From Eubacteriales bacterium (lineage in GTDB: Bacteria > Bacillota > Clostridia > Christensenellales > CAG-138): a DNA stretch of 5,453 nucleotides. Under the pieces are notes generated by a model. The model had not been told where the DNA came from, searched no databases, and worked only from the letters and a program-made list of their open reading frames with translations. The stretch lies in contig JAQVML010000122.1 in the NCBI GenBank assembly GCA_028703645.1, forward strand, positions 1-5,453, read 5' to 3'. Position numbers and translations under genes: made by a program. Below are positions 1-5,453 of the stretch, piece after piece (the stretch's first letter is position 1; each line of letters opens with the position of its first letter).

Positions 1-35
1 TTCAATACTCCTGTACGAATTCCATATGATCAAAG

Positions 36-60
36 CAGCCCGCGCCGTCGGGCTGTTTTT
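36..60 (+). terminator. Rho-independent terminator of an upstream plus-strand gene
   Basis: CAGCCCG (36-42) pairs perfectly with CGGGCTG (49-55) across a 6-nt loop and is followed by TTTTT (56-60). This is a classic 7-bp GC-rich hairpin with a U-run, read on the plus strand. The gene it serves lies off the left edge. One frame has a TGA at 27-29, just before the hairpin, which could be its stop codon, but nine codons are too few to support a gene call. Confidence 0.8.
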
Positions 61-190
61 GCTAGCAATATCCTGAGAAAATATGCGTGTGCTGATCAAT
101 GACAGGCCTCTTCCGTCAAAAAGCCAAGTGGCAGGAGTTCGCTGAAACACACTCTAATCCGCTAAAAAAAGATTCTTTATCCAATTTGTT
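61..190. other. Gene-free spacer before the exported-protein gene
   Basis: I see no gene, RNA or convincing repeat between the terminator ending at 60 and the promoter region near 195. The stretch is mixed in composition and becomes AT-rich from about 160. Short open frames here have no ribosome-binding site. Confidence 0.5.
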
Positions 191-194
191 CACT

Positions 195-223
195 ACTTTA
201 TCTCACTTAATTCTTGCTATACT
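195..223 (+). promoter_or_regulatory. Extended -10 promoter for the exported-protein gene
   Basis: TATACT at 218-223 is one base from the sigma-A -10 consensus and is preceded by TG at 215-216, giving the extended TGnTATACT form. The hexamer 17 nt upstream, ACTTTA (195-200), is a poor -35, which is tolerated when the -10 is extended. Transcription would start near 230, giving a leader of about 35 nt before the ATG at 265. Confidence 0.6.
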
Positions 224-264
224 AGAGATAACAACGAAATACTACTTGATTGGAGATGTTTGAC

Positions 265-666
265 ATGAAGAAAAAGCTCTTATCCGCCCTCGTTTTTCTG
301 TTCTGCCTCGCTTTCACCGGCAGTACGTTTGCGCTCGAACCGGATTCAAAAGATGCGGCTCCCAGTGCAACAAGATCCACCCTCTCGGTCAATTGCGGCC
401 TTTCGAGCAGCGGCGGCAGCACCTATCTTGCATGGGCTTCCGCAACATCGAGCGTATCGGAGACCATCACGGTCCGCTATCGCCTCTATCGCGTCGTCGG
501 CAGTACACTAACGCTCGTCTCTTCCAGCAGCAGCACCGCAACCGGTACAAGCGCTTATGTCAGCAAACCCGTCACGCTTTCCGCGGGCAGTTATCGTCTC
601 GTGGCGAGCGCAACGGGCAGCGTCTCCTCCACCGCGAGCAGAACGCGTAACTACACAATCAGCTAA
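265..666 (+). CDS. Small exported Ser/Thr-rich protein of unknown function
   Basis: This 133-residue protein has a textbook Sec signal peptide: MKKK, a hydrophobic core (LLSALVFLFCLAF), and probable cleavage after TFA at residue 23. There is no lipobox, so it is likely secreted or wall-associated, not a lipoprotein. The mature part is about 110 residues. Roughly 40% is Ser or Thr, including a run of five serines, and it has one Cys. Alternating hydrophobic/polar stretches (TITVRYRLYRVV, GSYRLVASAT) suggest a small beta-sandwich. I chose the ATG at 265 because GGAG (252-255) lies 9 nt upstream; the longer frame from TTG at 250 would overlap that site and put five residues before the KKK. It is a single-gene unit, with its own promoter upstream and a terminator at 686-727. 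It recalls small Ser/Thr-rich beta proteins exported by Clostridia, but I cannot name a family. Export is fairly sure; function is unknown. Confidence 0.75.
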   Translation: MKKKLLSALVFLFCLAFTGSTFALEPDSKDAAPSATRSTLSVNCGLSSSGGSTYLAWASATSSVSETITVRYRLYRVVGSTLTLVSSSSSTATGTSAYVSKPVTLSAGSYRLVASATGSVSSTASRTRNYTIS

Positions 667-685
667 ACGTTACAAAAACACGTTC

Positions 686-727
686 AAATCAAAAAACGCG
701 ATACAAGCGCATCGCGTTTTTTGATTT
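686..727. terminator. Bidirectional terminator between convergent genes
   Basis: The 17-nt arms at 686-702 and 711-727 are perfect reverse complements around an 8-nt loop (703-710). The stem core is ACGCGAT/ATCGCGT, flanked by A6 on the left arm and T6 on the right, so each strand ends its hairpin in a U-run. It starts 19 nt after the plus-strand stop codon and ends 8 nt past the minus-strand stop at 736-738, so it can end both transcripts. Confidence 0.9.
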
Positions 728-735
728 ACATCGCG

Positions 736-1644
736 TTACTGAAACAGTTGCCAGATGAAGTCCTCGTCCACGCCGGCATCCGCCGTAATCTGAAGAACGG
801 AGTTATCCAACAGTACGATCCCGTCAAGCATGCCGTTCTCTGCATCATCGGTATAGTACATTGTCTTTCCGTTCAGAACCTGTTTCTCTTTCAAGGCTCC
901 CCCCGTGCTGGTGCTTTGTCCGTCGCCCGTAAGCCATTGCTCCATGATGTAGATATTCTTTCCGTCCGGCATCTGATAAATAGTTCGCAGCATTTTCCCC
1001 GCAAACATATGATCCGTTTCCATGACCGAAGTGCAGGTTAGCTGGTCGCTATTGAGCGTAAAAGCATCTAAGCCGGACACCTCTTCAAAATCGGCAACGC
1101 TGTCGTAATAGACCGGATCGCTGACAATCTTGAGTTCTTCGCCGGAATCAAGCGCAGCCTTCGCCTCATCCGGGAGCTCTTCCGGTGTTTGATAAATCTC
1201 TTGCTCACTCGTTTGCTGATGATCCGTCTTCGAAATCTTCAGTTGTAATCCAATCACCTGCGCAAAATAGTCAAATATTTCGTTGGCAAACGCGCGTCCC
1301 GTCGGAACCAGCGTAAAGAACGCGAGAATCAGCGCCAGAATCAGGCTGGTGATAACAACTCTGCTATGCTTGCGCAGTGCGCGCGTCATATCCTTGATTT
1401 GATTGCGCCATCCACCAAGCGCTCTCTGATCCGCCGCATCCAGCGCGCGGTAAAATCCCGCCCAGGATTCTTCCGGCAAGCTGGACTTCGCCTCCGCCTG
1501 CATCACCAGCGCGCGCGCGGAGATCGTGCATTGCGCCGCGCGGGCTTTTGCTTCTGTTTCCGAGCGCACAAACAGATCGTCCACCAGATAGAGCCGGTCT
1601 CGAATCAGGGCATATGCTTTTTTTTGACTCATCCGTTGTTTCAA
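736..1644 (-). CDS. Single-pass membrane protein, probable anti-sigma factor
   Basis: The 302-residue protein has a soluble, charged N-terminal domain (about 1-94), one transmembrane helix (about 96-114, VVITSLILALILAFFTLVP) and an acidic exported domain (about 120-302), so it is predicted N-in/C-out. The segment after the helix (RAFANEIFDYFAQVIGLQLKI) resembles the amphipathic segment that follows the membrane helix in clostridial anti-sigma proteins with a DUF4367-type outer domain; the C-terminal half would fit that type, at low certainty. The cytosolic part has one Cys (C39) and no HxxxCxxC, so it is not a zinc-binding anti-sigma domain. The start is TTG at 1644: GAGGTGA (1657-1651) sits 7 nt upstream and contains the sigma gene's stop codon. 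The next ATG (1632) would be 19 nt away, too far. Only 6 nt separate the genes, implying translational coupling and a fixed protein ratio. The anti-sigma role is inferred from topology and position, not from a recognised sigma-binding motif. Confidence 0.7.
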   Translation of the reverse strand: MKQRMSQKKAYALIRDRLYLVDDLFVRSETEAKARAAQCTISARALVMQAEAKSSLPEESWAGFYRALDAADQRALGGWRNQIKDMTRALRKHSRVVITSLILALILAFFTLVPTGRAFANEIFDYFAQVIGLQLKISKTDHQQTSEQEIYQTPEELPDEAKAALDSGEELKIVSDPVYYDSVADFEEVSGLDAFTLNSDQLTCTSVMETDHMFAGKMLRTIYQMPDGKNIYIMEQWLTGDGQSTSTGGALKEKQVLNGKTMYYTDDAENGMLDGIVLLDNSVLQITADAGVDEDFIWQLFQ

Positions 1645-1650
1645 ACGTTG

Positions 1651-2187
1651 TCACCTCGGTTTCAACAGGAACAGTACCATCAACGCAAAGAAGAGCGATT
1701 GATCCGCTGCTTTTTTCACGAGCTTGTTGCGAATGCGGACAAACCGTTGGCTCAGCGTGTTTTTGTTGATGTTCAAGCTCTTTGCCACCTCATCCAGCGA
1801 GTAACCGTCAAAGAAATAGAGATAGAATGCTTCCCGCATTTCGGGCGAATAGGTCTCGAGTTCCTTTTTGAGCCATTCCATTGCGGCGCCGCCTACGACG
1901 CTTTCCTCAACGGAATCGTCTCCGGGAATCTGAGAAAACAGTTCCGGTTCGGATGGTATCTCGTGCTCGGCTTTCTTCAGCGCATTGATGCGTGCGTTTC
2001 GTAAGCATTTGCGAAAGAACGCCGTCGGATACTCCACGCTGCTCGCGGGTCGGTCGTTTTTCGCGATCGTCTCCGCTAAATCCTGCATCAAATCCAGCGC
2101 ATCCTCTTCGTTTCGCGACAATTGAAATGCAACCGCCAGCAGCGATTGGTATTGCTGAATGAATAATTCAGATAGTTTTTCTTGCAT
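1651..2187 (-). CDS. ECF-like sigma-70 family RNA polymerase sigma factor
   Basis: This 178-residue protein has the two-domain layout of an ECF (group 4) sigma factor, which directs RNA polymerase to a small regulon. Region 2 spans about residues 5-75: EEDALDLMQDLAETI fits region 2.2 and AFFRKCLRNARINALKK fits region 2.4, which recognises the -10 element. An acidic linker (about 75-104) leads to region 4 (about 105-156), where SLDEVAKSLNINKNTLSQRF is the helix-turn-helix that reads the -35. The end is odd: residues 165-175 (LFFALMVLFLL) form a hydrophobic tail before KPR and the stop. I chose the ATG at 2187 because GGAG (2198-2195) lies 7 nt upstream; the in-frame ATG at 2226 has a poor ribosome site and lies upstream of the start expected from the nearest promoter. 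It is the first gene of a two-gene operon with the membrane protein downstream. The family is clear; which ECF group it belongs to, and its signal, are not. Confidence 0.9.
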   Translation of the reverse strand: MQEKLSELFIQQYQSLLAVAFQLSRNEEDALDLMQDLAETIAKNDRPASSVEYPTAFFRKCLRNARINALKKAEHEIPSEPELFSQIPGDDSVEESVVGGAAMEWLKKELETYSPEMREAFYLYFFDGYSLDEVAKSLNINKNTLSQRFVRIRNKLVKKAADQSLFFALMVLFLLKPR

Positions 2188-2194
2188 GGATTGT

Positions 2195-2198
2195 CTCC
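2195..2198 (-). promoter_or_regulatory. Ribosome-binding site that sets the sigma-factor start
   Basis: On the minus strand GGAG, within GAGGCGGAG, lies 7 nt before the ATG at 2187. The upstream in-frame ATG at 2226 has only a weak ACAGG-like site. This favours the 178-residue product over the 191-residue one. Confidence 0.75.
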
Positions 2199-2221
2199 GC
2201 CTCGTGAAAAAGCGTATCGGT

Positions 2222-2249
2222 ATCATACCTGTCTATGAGCCGATCACAA
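2222..2249 (-). promoter_or_regulatory. Candidate promoter P2 for the sigma/anti-sigma operon
   Basis: On the minus strand TTGTGA (2249-2244) is followed after 16 nt by TATGAT (2227-2222). This gives four of six -35 and five of six -10 consensus matches. The start point would be near 2215, giving a leader of about 28 nt before the ATG at 2187 and excluding the 2226 start. Its -35 lies inside an 11-nt sequence repeated at candidate promoter P0. Confidence 0.5.
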
Positions 2250-2251
2250 GA

Positions 2252-2280
2252 ATCATACCATTTTTCACGGCAGGAAACAA
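2252..2280 (-). promoter_or_regulatory. Candidate promoter P1 for the sigma/anti-sigma operon
   Basis: On the minus strand TTGTTT (2280-2275), a 17-nt spacer, and TATGAT (2257-2252) make a sigma-A-like promoter. TG one base before the -10 (TGGTATGAT) gives the extended -10 form. The predicted start is near 2245, about 57 nt upstream of the chosen ATG. It is in tandem with P2; GGTATGAT occurs in both, 30 bp apart. Confidence 0.55.
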
Positions 2281-2281
2281 A

Positions 2282-2453
2282 GCGTCTTTCGATGTTGTGG
2301 ATTCCATCGAACCAACAATCCATACAAAAGCACTTGTGTTCGTCAGCGGATTCTCTCGTTCTAATCCGGTTGCTTTCCTTTTTTCTACTTATTAGACAAT
2401 TTAAGAGTATGTTTCGTGACAGGTTTTGACAAAAAATATTGGTTATTTAGTTG
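2282..2453. other. Upstream part of the gltD-sigma spacer
   Basis: The spacer between gltD and the sigma gene (2188-2568) holds the gltD terminator, three candidate promoters and one inverted repeat. Apart from that inverted repeat I see no gene, RNA or mobile-element end between P1 and P0. The part from about 2380 to 2453 is markedly AT-rich compared with the genes. If P0 is used, this stretch is transcribed as a leader of about 260 nt. Confidence 0.4.
2288..2311. repeat. Inverted repeat upstream of promoter P1
   Basis: TTCGATG (2288-2294) and CATCGAA (2305-2311) are exact reverse complements separated by 10 nt. No U-run follows, so this is not a terminator. The near arm ends 7 bp upstream of the P1 -35 element, where an activator or repressor dimer could bind. 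A 7-bp match of this kind is expected a few times per 5 kb by chance, so only its position supports it. Confidence 0.25.
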
Positions 2454-2481
2454 ATTTTAGTCCGCTTCTTACCGATCACAA
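2454..2481 (-). promoter_or_regulatory. Candidate distal promoter P0 with repeated -35 box
   Basis: On the minus strand TTGTGA (2481-2476), a 16-nt spacer and TAAAAT (2459-2454) form a sigma-A-like promoter with a five-of-six -10. The -35 is embedded in CTTGTGATCGG, identical to the box at P2, and the 16-nt spacing is the same. It begins 22 nt beyond the gltD terminator and faces the sigma gene. Confidence 0.4.
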
Positions 2482-2503
2482 GCGTGTTTCCCGAAAAATC
2501 GAG

Positions 2504-2533
2504 AAAAAAGGCCCGGTTTAGCACCGGGTCTTT
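2504..2533 (-). terminator. Rho-independent terminator of the gltBD operon
   Basis: On the minus strand CCCGGT (2528-2523) pairs with ACCGGG (2517-2512) around a 5-nt loop. After one mismatch, four more pairs (GAAA with the CTTT at 2510-2507) extend the stem, and a run of six T (2509-2504) completes the terminator. It lies about 35 nt after the gltD stop and separates gltBD from the sigma operon. Confidence 0.85.
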
Positions 2534-2568
2534 CGAAATGCGAATATTCCGTTGTAGAAAGAAGCAGT

Positions 2569-4002
2569 TTACTGCACGCCGAGATAGCGAATGACTTCCT
2601 GAGCGGCATGCACCGCGTCCGCGCTCGCGCGAACAACAAGGCTTTGGCCTGTGCGCATATCTCCCGCGGCAAAGACACCTGGGCGCGAGGTCGCATACGC
2701 CGTCTTGTCCAGCGTGATGTTTAACGCAGCCGGTAAATACGTCTCCGCGCCGACAAAACCCATGGCGATCAATACATCCGTCGCCGCTTGTTTGCGGATT
2801 GTGGATTCGATCTGTTTGGGCACACGTCCGCGCTCCGTCATCACCCACTCCACCTGCGCAGTCTCGATTCCGGTGACCCCGCTCGACTCGTTTCCGATGA
2901 TGGAGACCGCCGTGATTTCAAACGTTCTCGGGTCTCTGCCAAAGAGCCAGATCGCCTCCTGTTGACCGTAGTCGGTCTTGAGCACGATCGGCCAGCGCGG
3001 CCAGGGGTTATCCAGCGCGCGTGTCTCCGGCGCAGGCGGCATAATCTCCAGCTGTATCACAGAGTTCGCGCCGAGGCGGATACTGGTTGCGACGCAGTCG
3101 TTGCCCGTATCACCGCCGCCGATGACGACCACTTTTCTGCCCGCCAGCGGTTTGTCCTCCGTGTCTCCCGCGAGAACGCGCCGTGTCGCATCCGCTAAAA
3201 ACGGTACCGCAAAGCGAACGCCCGGCAAATTCCTCCCGGTAACCGAAAGATCGCGCGGCTGACCCGCGCCGCCGCAGAGCACCACCGCGTCAAACTTGTC
3301 CAGCCCAGAAACGGGCATGTCCTTGCCGACATCCGTATTGCAGACAAACGTGATCCCTTCCTGTTTGAGAATCTCCACGCGCTGGCGCACGCGTTCCTTC
3401 GGCAGCTTCATGTTCGGAATGCCAAACATCAGCAGTCCGCCTGGCTCTTCCGATTTTTCGAACACCGTAACGTTGATTCCGCTTTGGTTCAAAATATGCG
3501 CGGCGGTCAATCCCGCGGGGCCGGAGCCGATGACGGCGACGCTCTTGTCCACGCGCTCCTTCGGCGGTCTGGGTACCACCCAGCCCTTTTCCCAAGCCAT
3601 GTCGCTTAGAAACCGCTCGACTTCGCGAATCGCGACCGGCTCGCCATTCATGCCGCAGGTACAGGCGCCTTCGCAAAGAGCGGGACACACGCGCGAGGTG
3701 CATTCGTGCAGCAGGTTGGTCTTCTCCAGCCTGCGAAACGCTTCCTCATAGTGTCCCTTAAACACCAGATGGTTCCATTCGGGGATCAGGTTCCCGAGCG
3801 TGCAGCCGGAACCAATTCCGCGCCAGCTTACGCCCGCGTGGCAAAACGGTACGCCGCAGTTCATGCATCTAGCCGCCTGAAACTCGATTTCTTCCGCGGT
3901 TTGCGCGGGGTGGAATGCATCCCAATTTTGAATGCGTTCCTGTGCGCAGCATTCTTCCGCAGTCTTACGATCATATTCTAAAAAACCGGTGAGTTTTCCC
4001 AT
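2569..4002 (-). CDS. gltD: Glutamate synthase small (beta) subunit
   Basis: GltD oxidises NAD(P)H with FAD and passes electrons through iron-sulfur clusters to GltB, which uses them to make glutamate from 2-oxoglutarate and glutamine in the cytoplasm. The 477 residues match the usual family length. Near the N-terminus, C46, C49, C54 and C67 form the first cluster motif, in the form with an insert (CHAGVSWRGIGSGCTLGN) that I associate with Clostridia. C106, C110 and C114 (CPALCEGAC) form the second, with extra cysteines at C101 and C116. The FAD-binding GSGPAG is at 159-164, followed by E182 and EEPGGLLMFGIP; the NAD(P)H-binding GGGDTG is at 295-300; and the closing FAD motif GVFAAGD is at 442-448. 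AAGGAG (4018-4013) lies 10 nt before the ATG. It follows gltB after 51 nt in the same operon and is closed by a terminator. Identity is certain; NADPH over NADH is likely from the family but not proven. Confidence 0.97.
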   Translation of the reverse strand: MGKLTGFLEYDRKTAEECCAQERIQNWDAFHPAQTAEEIEFQAARCMNCGVPFCHAGVSWRGIGSGCTLGNLIPEWNHLVFKGHYEEAFRRLEKTNLLHECTSRVCPALCEGACTCGMNGEPVAIREVERFLSDMAWEKGWVVPRPPKERVDKSVAVIGSGPAGLTAAHILNQSGINVTVFEKSEEPGGLLMFGIPNMKLPKERVRQRVEILKQEGITFVCNTDVGKDMPVSGLDKFDAVVLCGGAGQPRDLSVTGRNLPGVRFAVPFLADATRRVLAGDTEDKPLAGRKVVVIGGGDTGNDCVATSIRLGANSVIQLEIMPPAPETRALDNPWPRWPIVLKTDYGQQEAIWLFGRDPRTFEITAVSIIGNESSGVTGIETAQVEWVMTERGRVPKQIESTIRKQAATDVLIAMGFVGAETYLPAALNITLDKTAYATSRPGVFAAGDMRTGQSLVVRASADAVHAAQEVIRYLGVQ

Positions 4003-4053
4003 TTTTCTCTTTCTCCTTCCGCTCGACTCAGCCGCATGTTCCGTCTCTTCGCC

Positions 4054-5453
4054 TTACAACGTCCAGTCGGTCGCGTCAGGTTTACCTCGCAGGGCCTCTT
4101 TTGCGGCTGCCAATCCCTTGCCCGTCTTGAGCAGGAACGCGCGCTCCAGCATCTCGTCGCCTTCCAACCCTTCCCGTTCGGCAACGTCCATCGCATCCAG
4201 CATCTCACGATAGTCGTGCGGCAACACCTTGACGAACTTCGCGTGCGTCGTCGGCCACTTGTCGAGAATGCGAGACGCAATTCTGGAACCGGTGTACTTC
4301 ACGTGGTTGGTCAGATGCTTGTGCAGCATCACGAGATCGAGCGCGTCGAGCGGATAGAGCGCGACAAGCTTATGATTCACCATGCGTTCGAGATTGCCGT
4401 CGTCCAGCACATAGGCGATTCCGCCGCTCATGCCGCTGGCAAAGTTTCTGCCGACAGGGCCTAAGATCACGACGGTTCCGCCGGTCATATATTCGCAGCC
4501 GTGGTCGCCAACGCCTTCGCAAACCGCGAGTGCGCCGCTGTTGCGTACGCAGAAACGCTCGCCTGCGCGGCCCGCCAGATACAGCTCGCCATCCGTTGCG
4601 CCAAAGAGCGCCACGTTTCCGGTGAGCAGATTGTCTTTTGCCGACCAGCCGGCGTCTTCCGGCGCTTTTACGATAATGCGCGCGCCGCACAAACCCTTGC
4701 CGAGATAGTCGTTTGTGTCGCCTTCAATGGTCAGCTCAATGCCGGCCGTCGCAAACGCGCCAAAGCTCTGCCCCGCCGTGCCGTTAAACTGGAACCGCAC
4801 GCGCCCGTCCGGAAGTCTGCCGTATTCCTTGCTGATAAAGGCCGATACCCGCGTGGCAACCGTGCGCTCGGTGTTGCTGATCGGGCGCTTCACCAGCGCG
4901 TTGCCCTGCTCAACAAGCGAACGAACCATGTCGTGGAAGAGACGATTATGATCGTCCTTGACCGGCTTGAGGTCACGCCAAGGCAGCGGCTGGTCGCCGG
5001 GGATCAGTTCGCTCAGGTCAACGCCCTCGGTCTTGGGCGATTGCTTCACCTGCGCGAGGTGTCCCGCCATACCGACCATCTGATCCACAGTCTGGAACCC
5101 AAGCTCCGCCATGCTCTCACGCAAGTTTTGTGCGAGGAAGCGCATGAGGTTGATCACATATTCCGGCTTGCCGCTAAAGCGCGAGCGCAGCGCGGGGTTT
5201 TGCGTCGCCACACCGACCGGGCAGGTGTCCAGATTGCAAACACGCATCATCACGCAGCCGATGGAGACCAGCGGCAGCGTCGCAAAACCAAACTCTTCTG
5301 CGCCCAGCAGCGCCGCAATGGCGATGTCGCGTCCGGTCATGAGCTTGCCGTCCGTCTCGACGCGCACCCTGCCGCGAAGGCCGTTTGCAATCAGTGTCTG
5401 GTGCGTTTCGGCAAGGCCGAGCTCCCAGGGAAGCCCCGCGTGCTGAATGCTCG
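4054..5453 (-). CDS. gltB: Glutamate synthase large (alpha) subunit, C-terminal part
   Basis: GltB carries out the amidotransfer and synthase half-reactions of GOGAT, making two glutamates from glutamine and 2-oxoglutarate. The frame is open to the window edge, so only the last 465 residues of a protein of usually about 1500 are seen; the N-terminal glutaminase domain and the true start are missing. The visible part begins SIQHAGLPWELGLAETHQ and continues through DGKLMTGRDIAIAALLGAEEFGF, the end of the FMN-binding synthase domain. The three [3Fe-4S] cysteines follow at fragment residues 66, 72 and 77 (CVMMRVCNLDTC). From about residue 190 to 355 comes the Gly-rich beta-helix domain (FNGTAGQSFGAF, GDTNDYLGKG, MTGGTVVILG, GRNFASGMSGG). 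The protein ends in DATDWTL, then TAA. No frameshift or missing key residue is visible. gltD follows after 51 nt. The promoter and any nitrogen control lie beyond 5453. Confidence 0.97.
   Translation of the reverse strand, partial: SIQHAGLPWELGLAETHQTLIANGLRGRVRVETDGKLMTGRDIAIAALLGAEEFGFATLPLVSIGCVMMRVCNLDTCPVGVATQNPALRSRFSGKPEYVINLMRFLAQNLRESMAELGFQTVDQMVGMAGHLAQVKQSPKTEGVDLSELIPGDQPLPWRDLKPVKDDHNRLFHDMVRSLVEQGNALVKRPISNTERTVATRVSAFISKEYGRLPDGRVRFQFNGTAGQSFGAFATAGIELTIEGDTNDYLGKGLCGARIIVKAPEDAGWSAKDNLLTGNVALFGATDGELYLAGRAGERFCVRNSGALAVCEGVGDHGCEYMTGGTVVILGPVGRNFASGMSGGIAYVLDDGNLERMVNHKLVALYPLDALDLVMLHKHLTNHVKYTGSRIASRILDKWPTTHAKFVKVLPHDYREMLDAMDVAEREGLEGDEMLERAFLLKTGKGLAAAKEALRGKPDATDWTL

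Noticed and set aside
222..422. Minus-strand frame of 66 codons over the start of the exported-protein gene
   Set aside because: It overlaps the signal peptide and promoter of a well-supported gene and has no ribosome-binding site of its own.
1366..2004. Open plus-strand frame of 212 codons antisense to the sigma and membrane-protein genes
   Set aside because: It spans the junction of two well-supported minus-strand genes, has no evident ribosome site, and its translation is Arg/His/Cys-rich in the way of a shadow frame.
144..2415. Shared 12-mer GAAACAyACTCT upstream of the exported-protein gene (144-155, plus) and of the sigma gene (2415-2404, minus)
   Set aside because: It was considered as a common target site, but an 11/12 match between two such spacers is roughly a one-in-three chance event, and its distance to the start codons differs (about 120 and 230 nt).
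2426..2454. Perfect TTGACA on the plus strand at 2426-2431
   Set aside because: No acceptable -10 lies 16-18 nt downstream (AGTTGA or close neighbours), and no plus-strand gene follows.
2240..2482. Small mobile element bounded by the 11-nt direct repeats
   Set aside because: The inner ends next to the two repeats are not inverted repeats of each other, and a promoter explanation fits better than a target-site duplication.
3290..3703. Minus-strand frame of 137 codons inside gltD
   Set aside because: It is an Arg-rich shadow in another frame of gltD, which is intact and fully conserved over this region.

Overview
The window looks like a piece of a Firmicutes chromosome, most likely from a Clostridia-type anaerobe. 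The GltD has the Clostridia-like form of its first iron-sulfur motif. The sigma/anti-sigma pair, the strong GGAG-type ribosome sites and the TATAAT-like promoters also point there. This placement is an inference from protein style; no taxonomic marker gene is present.

Layout, left to right. Positions 1-60 hold a rho-independent terminator for a plus-strand gene that lies mostly or wholly outside the window. A promoter with an extended -10 at about 215-223 then drives a small plus-strand gene (265-666) for an exported, Ser/Thr-rich protein of unknown function. A long perfect hairpin at 686-727 closes this gene and the convergent minus-strand operon.

Everything from 736 rightwards is on the minus strand. 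In transcription order it runs: the C-terminal third of gltB (enters at 5453, ends at 4054), gltD (4002-2569), a terminator (2504-2533), a regulatory spacer with three candidate promoters, a small ECF-like sigma factor (2187-1651), and a single-pass membrane protein that is probably its anti-sigma factor (1644-736).

GltB and GltD together form glutamate synthase (GOGAT), which turns 2-oxoglutarate and glutamine into two glutamates using electrons from NAD(P)H. This is core nitrogen assimilation and looks ordinary. The downstream pair is a separate transcription unit: a sigma factor and a membrane partner made by tightly coupled translation, the usual design for envelope-stress signalling. The convergently encoded exported protein is a neighbour that might be a target or partner, but nothing in the sequence proves this.

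The points most worth a second look are a hydrophobic C-terminal tail on the sigma factor, and an exact 11-nt repeat that supplies the -35 element of two candidate promoters in front of it, each with the same 16-nt spacing to a -10 element. I did not find a clearly new multi-gene system.
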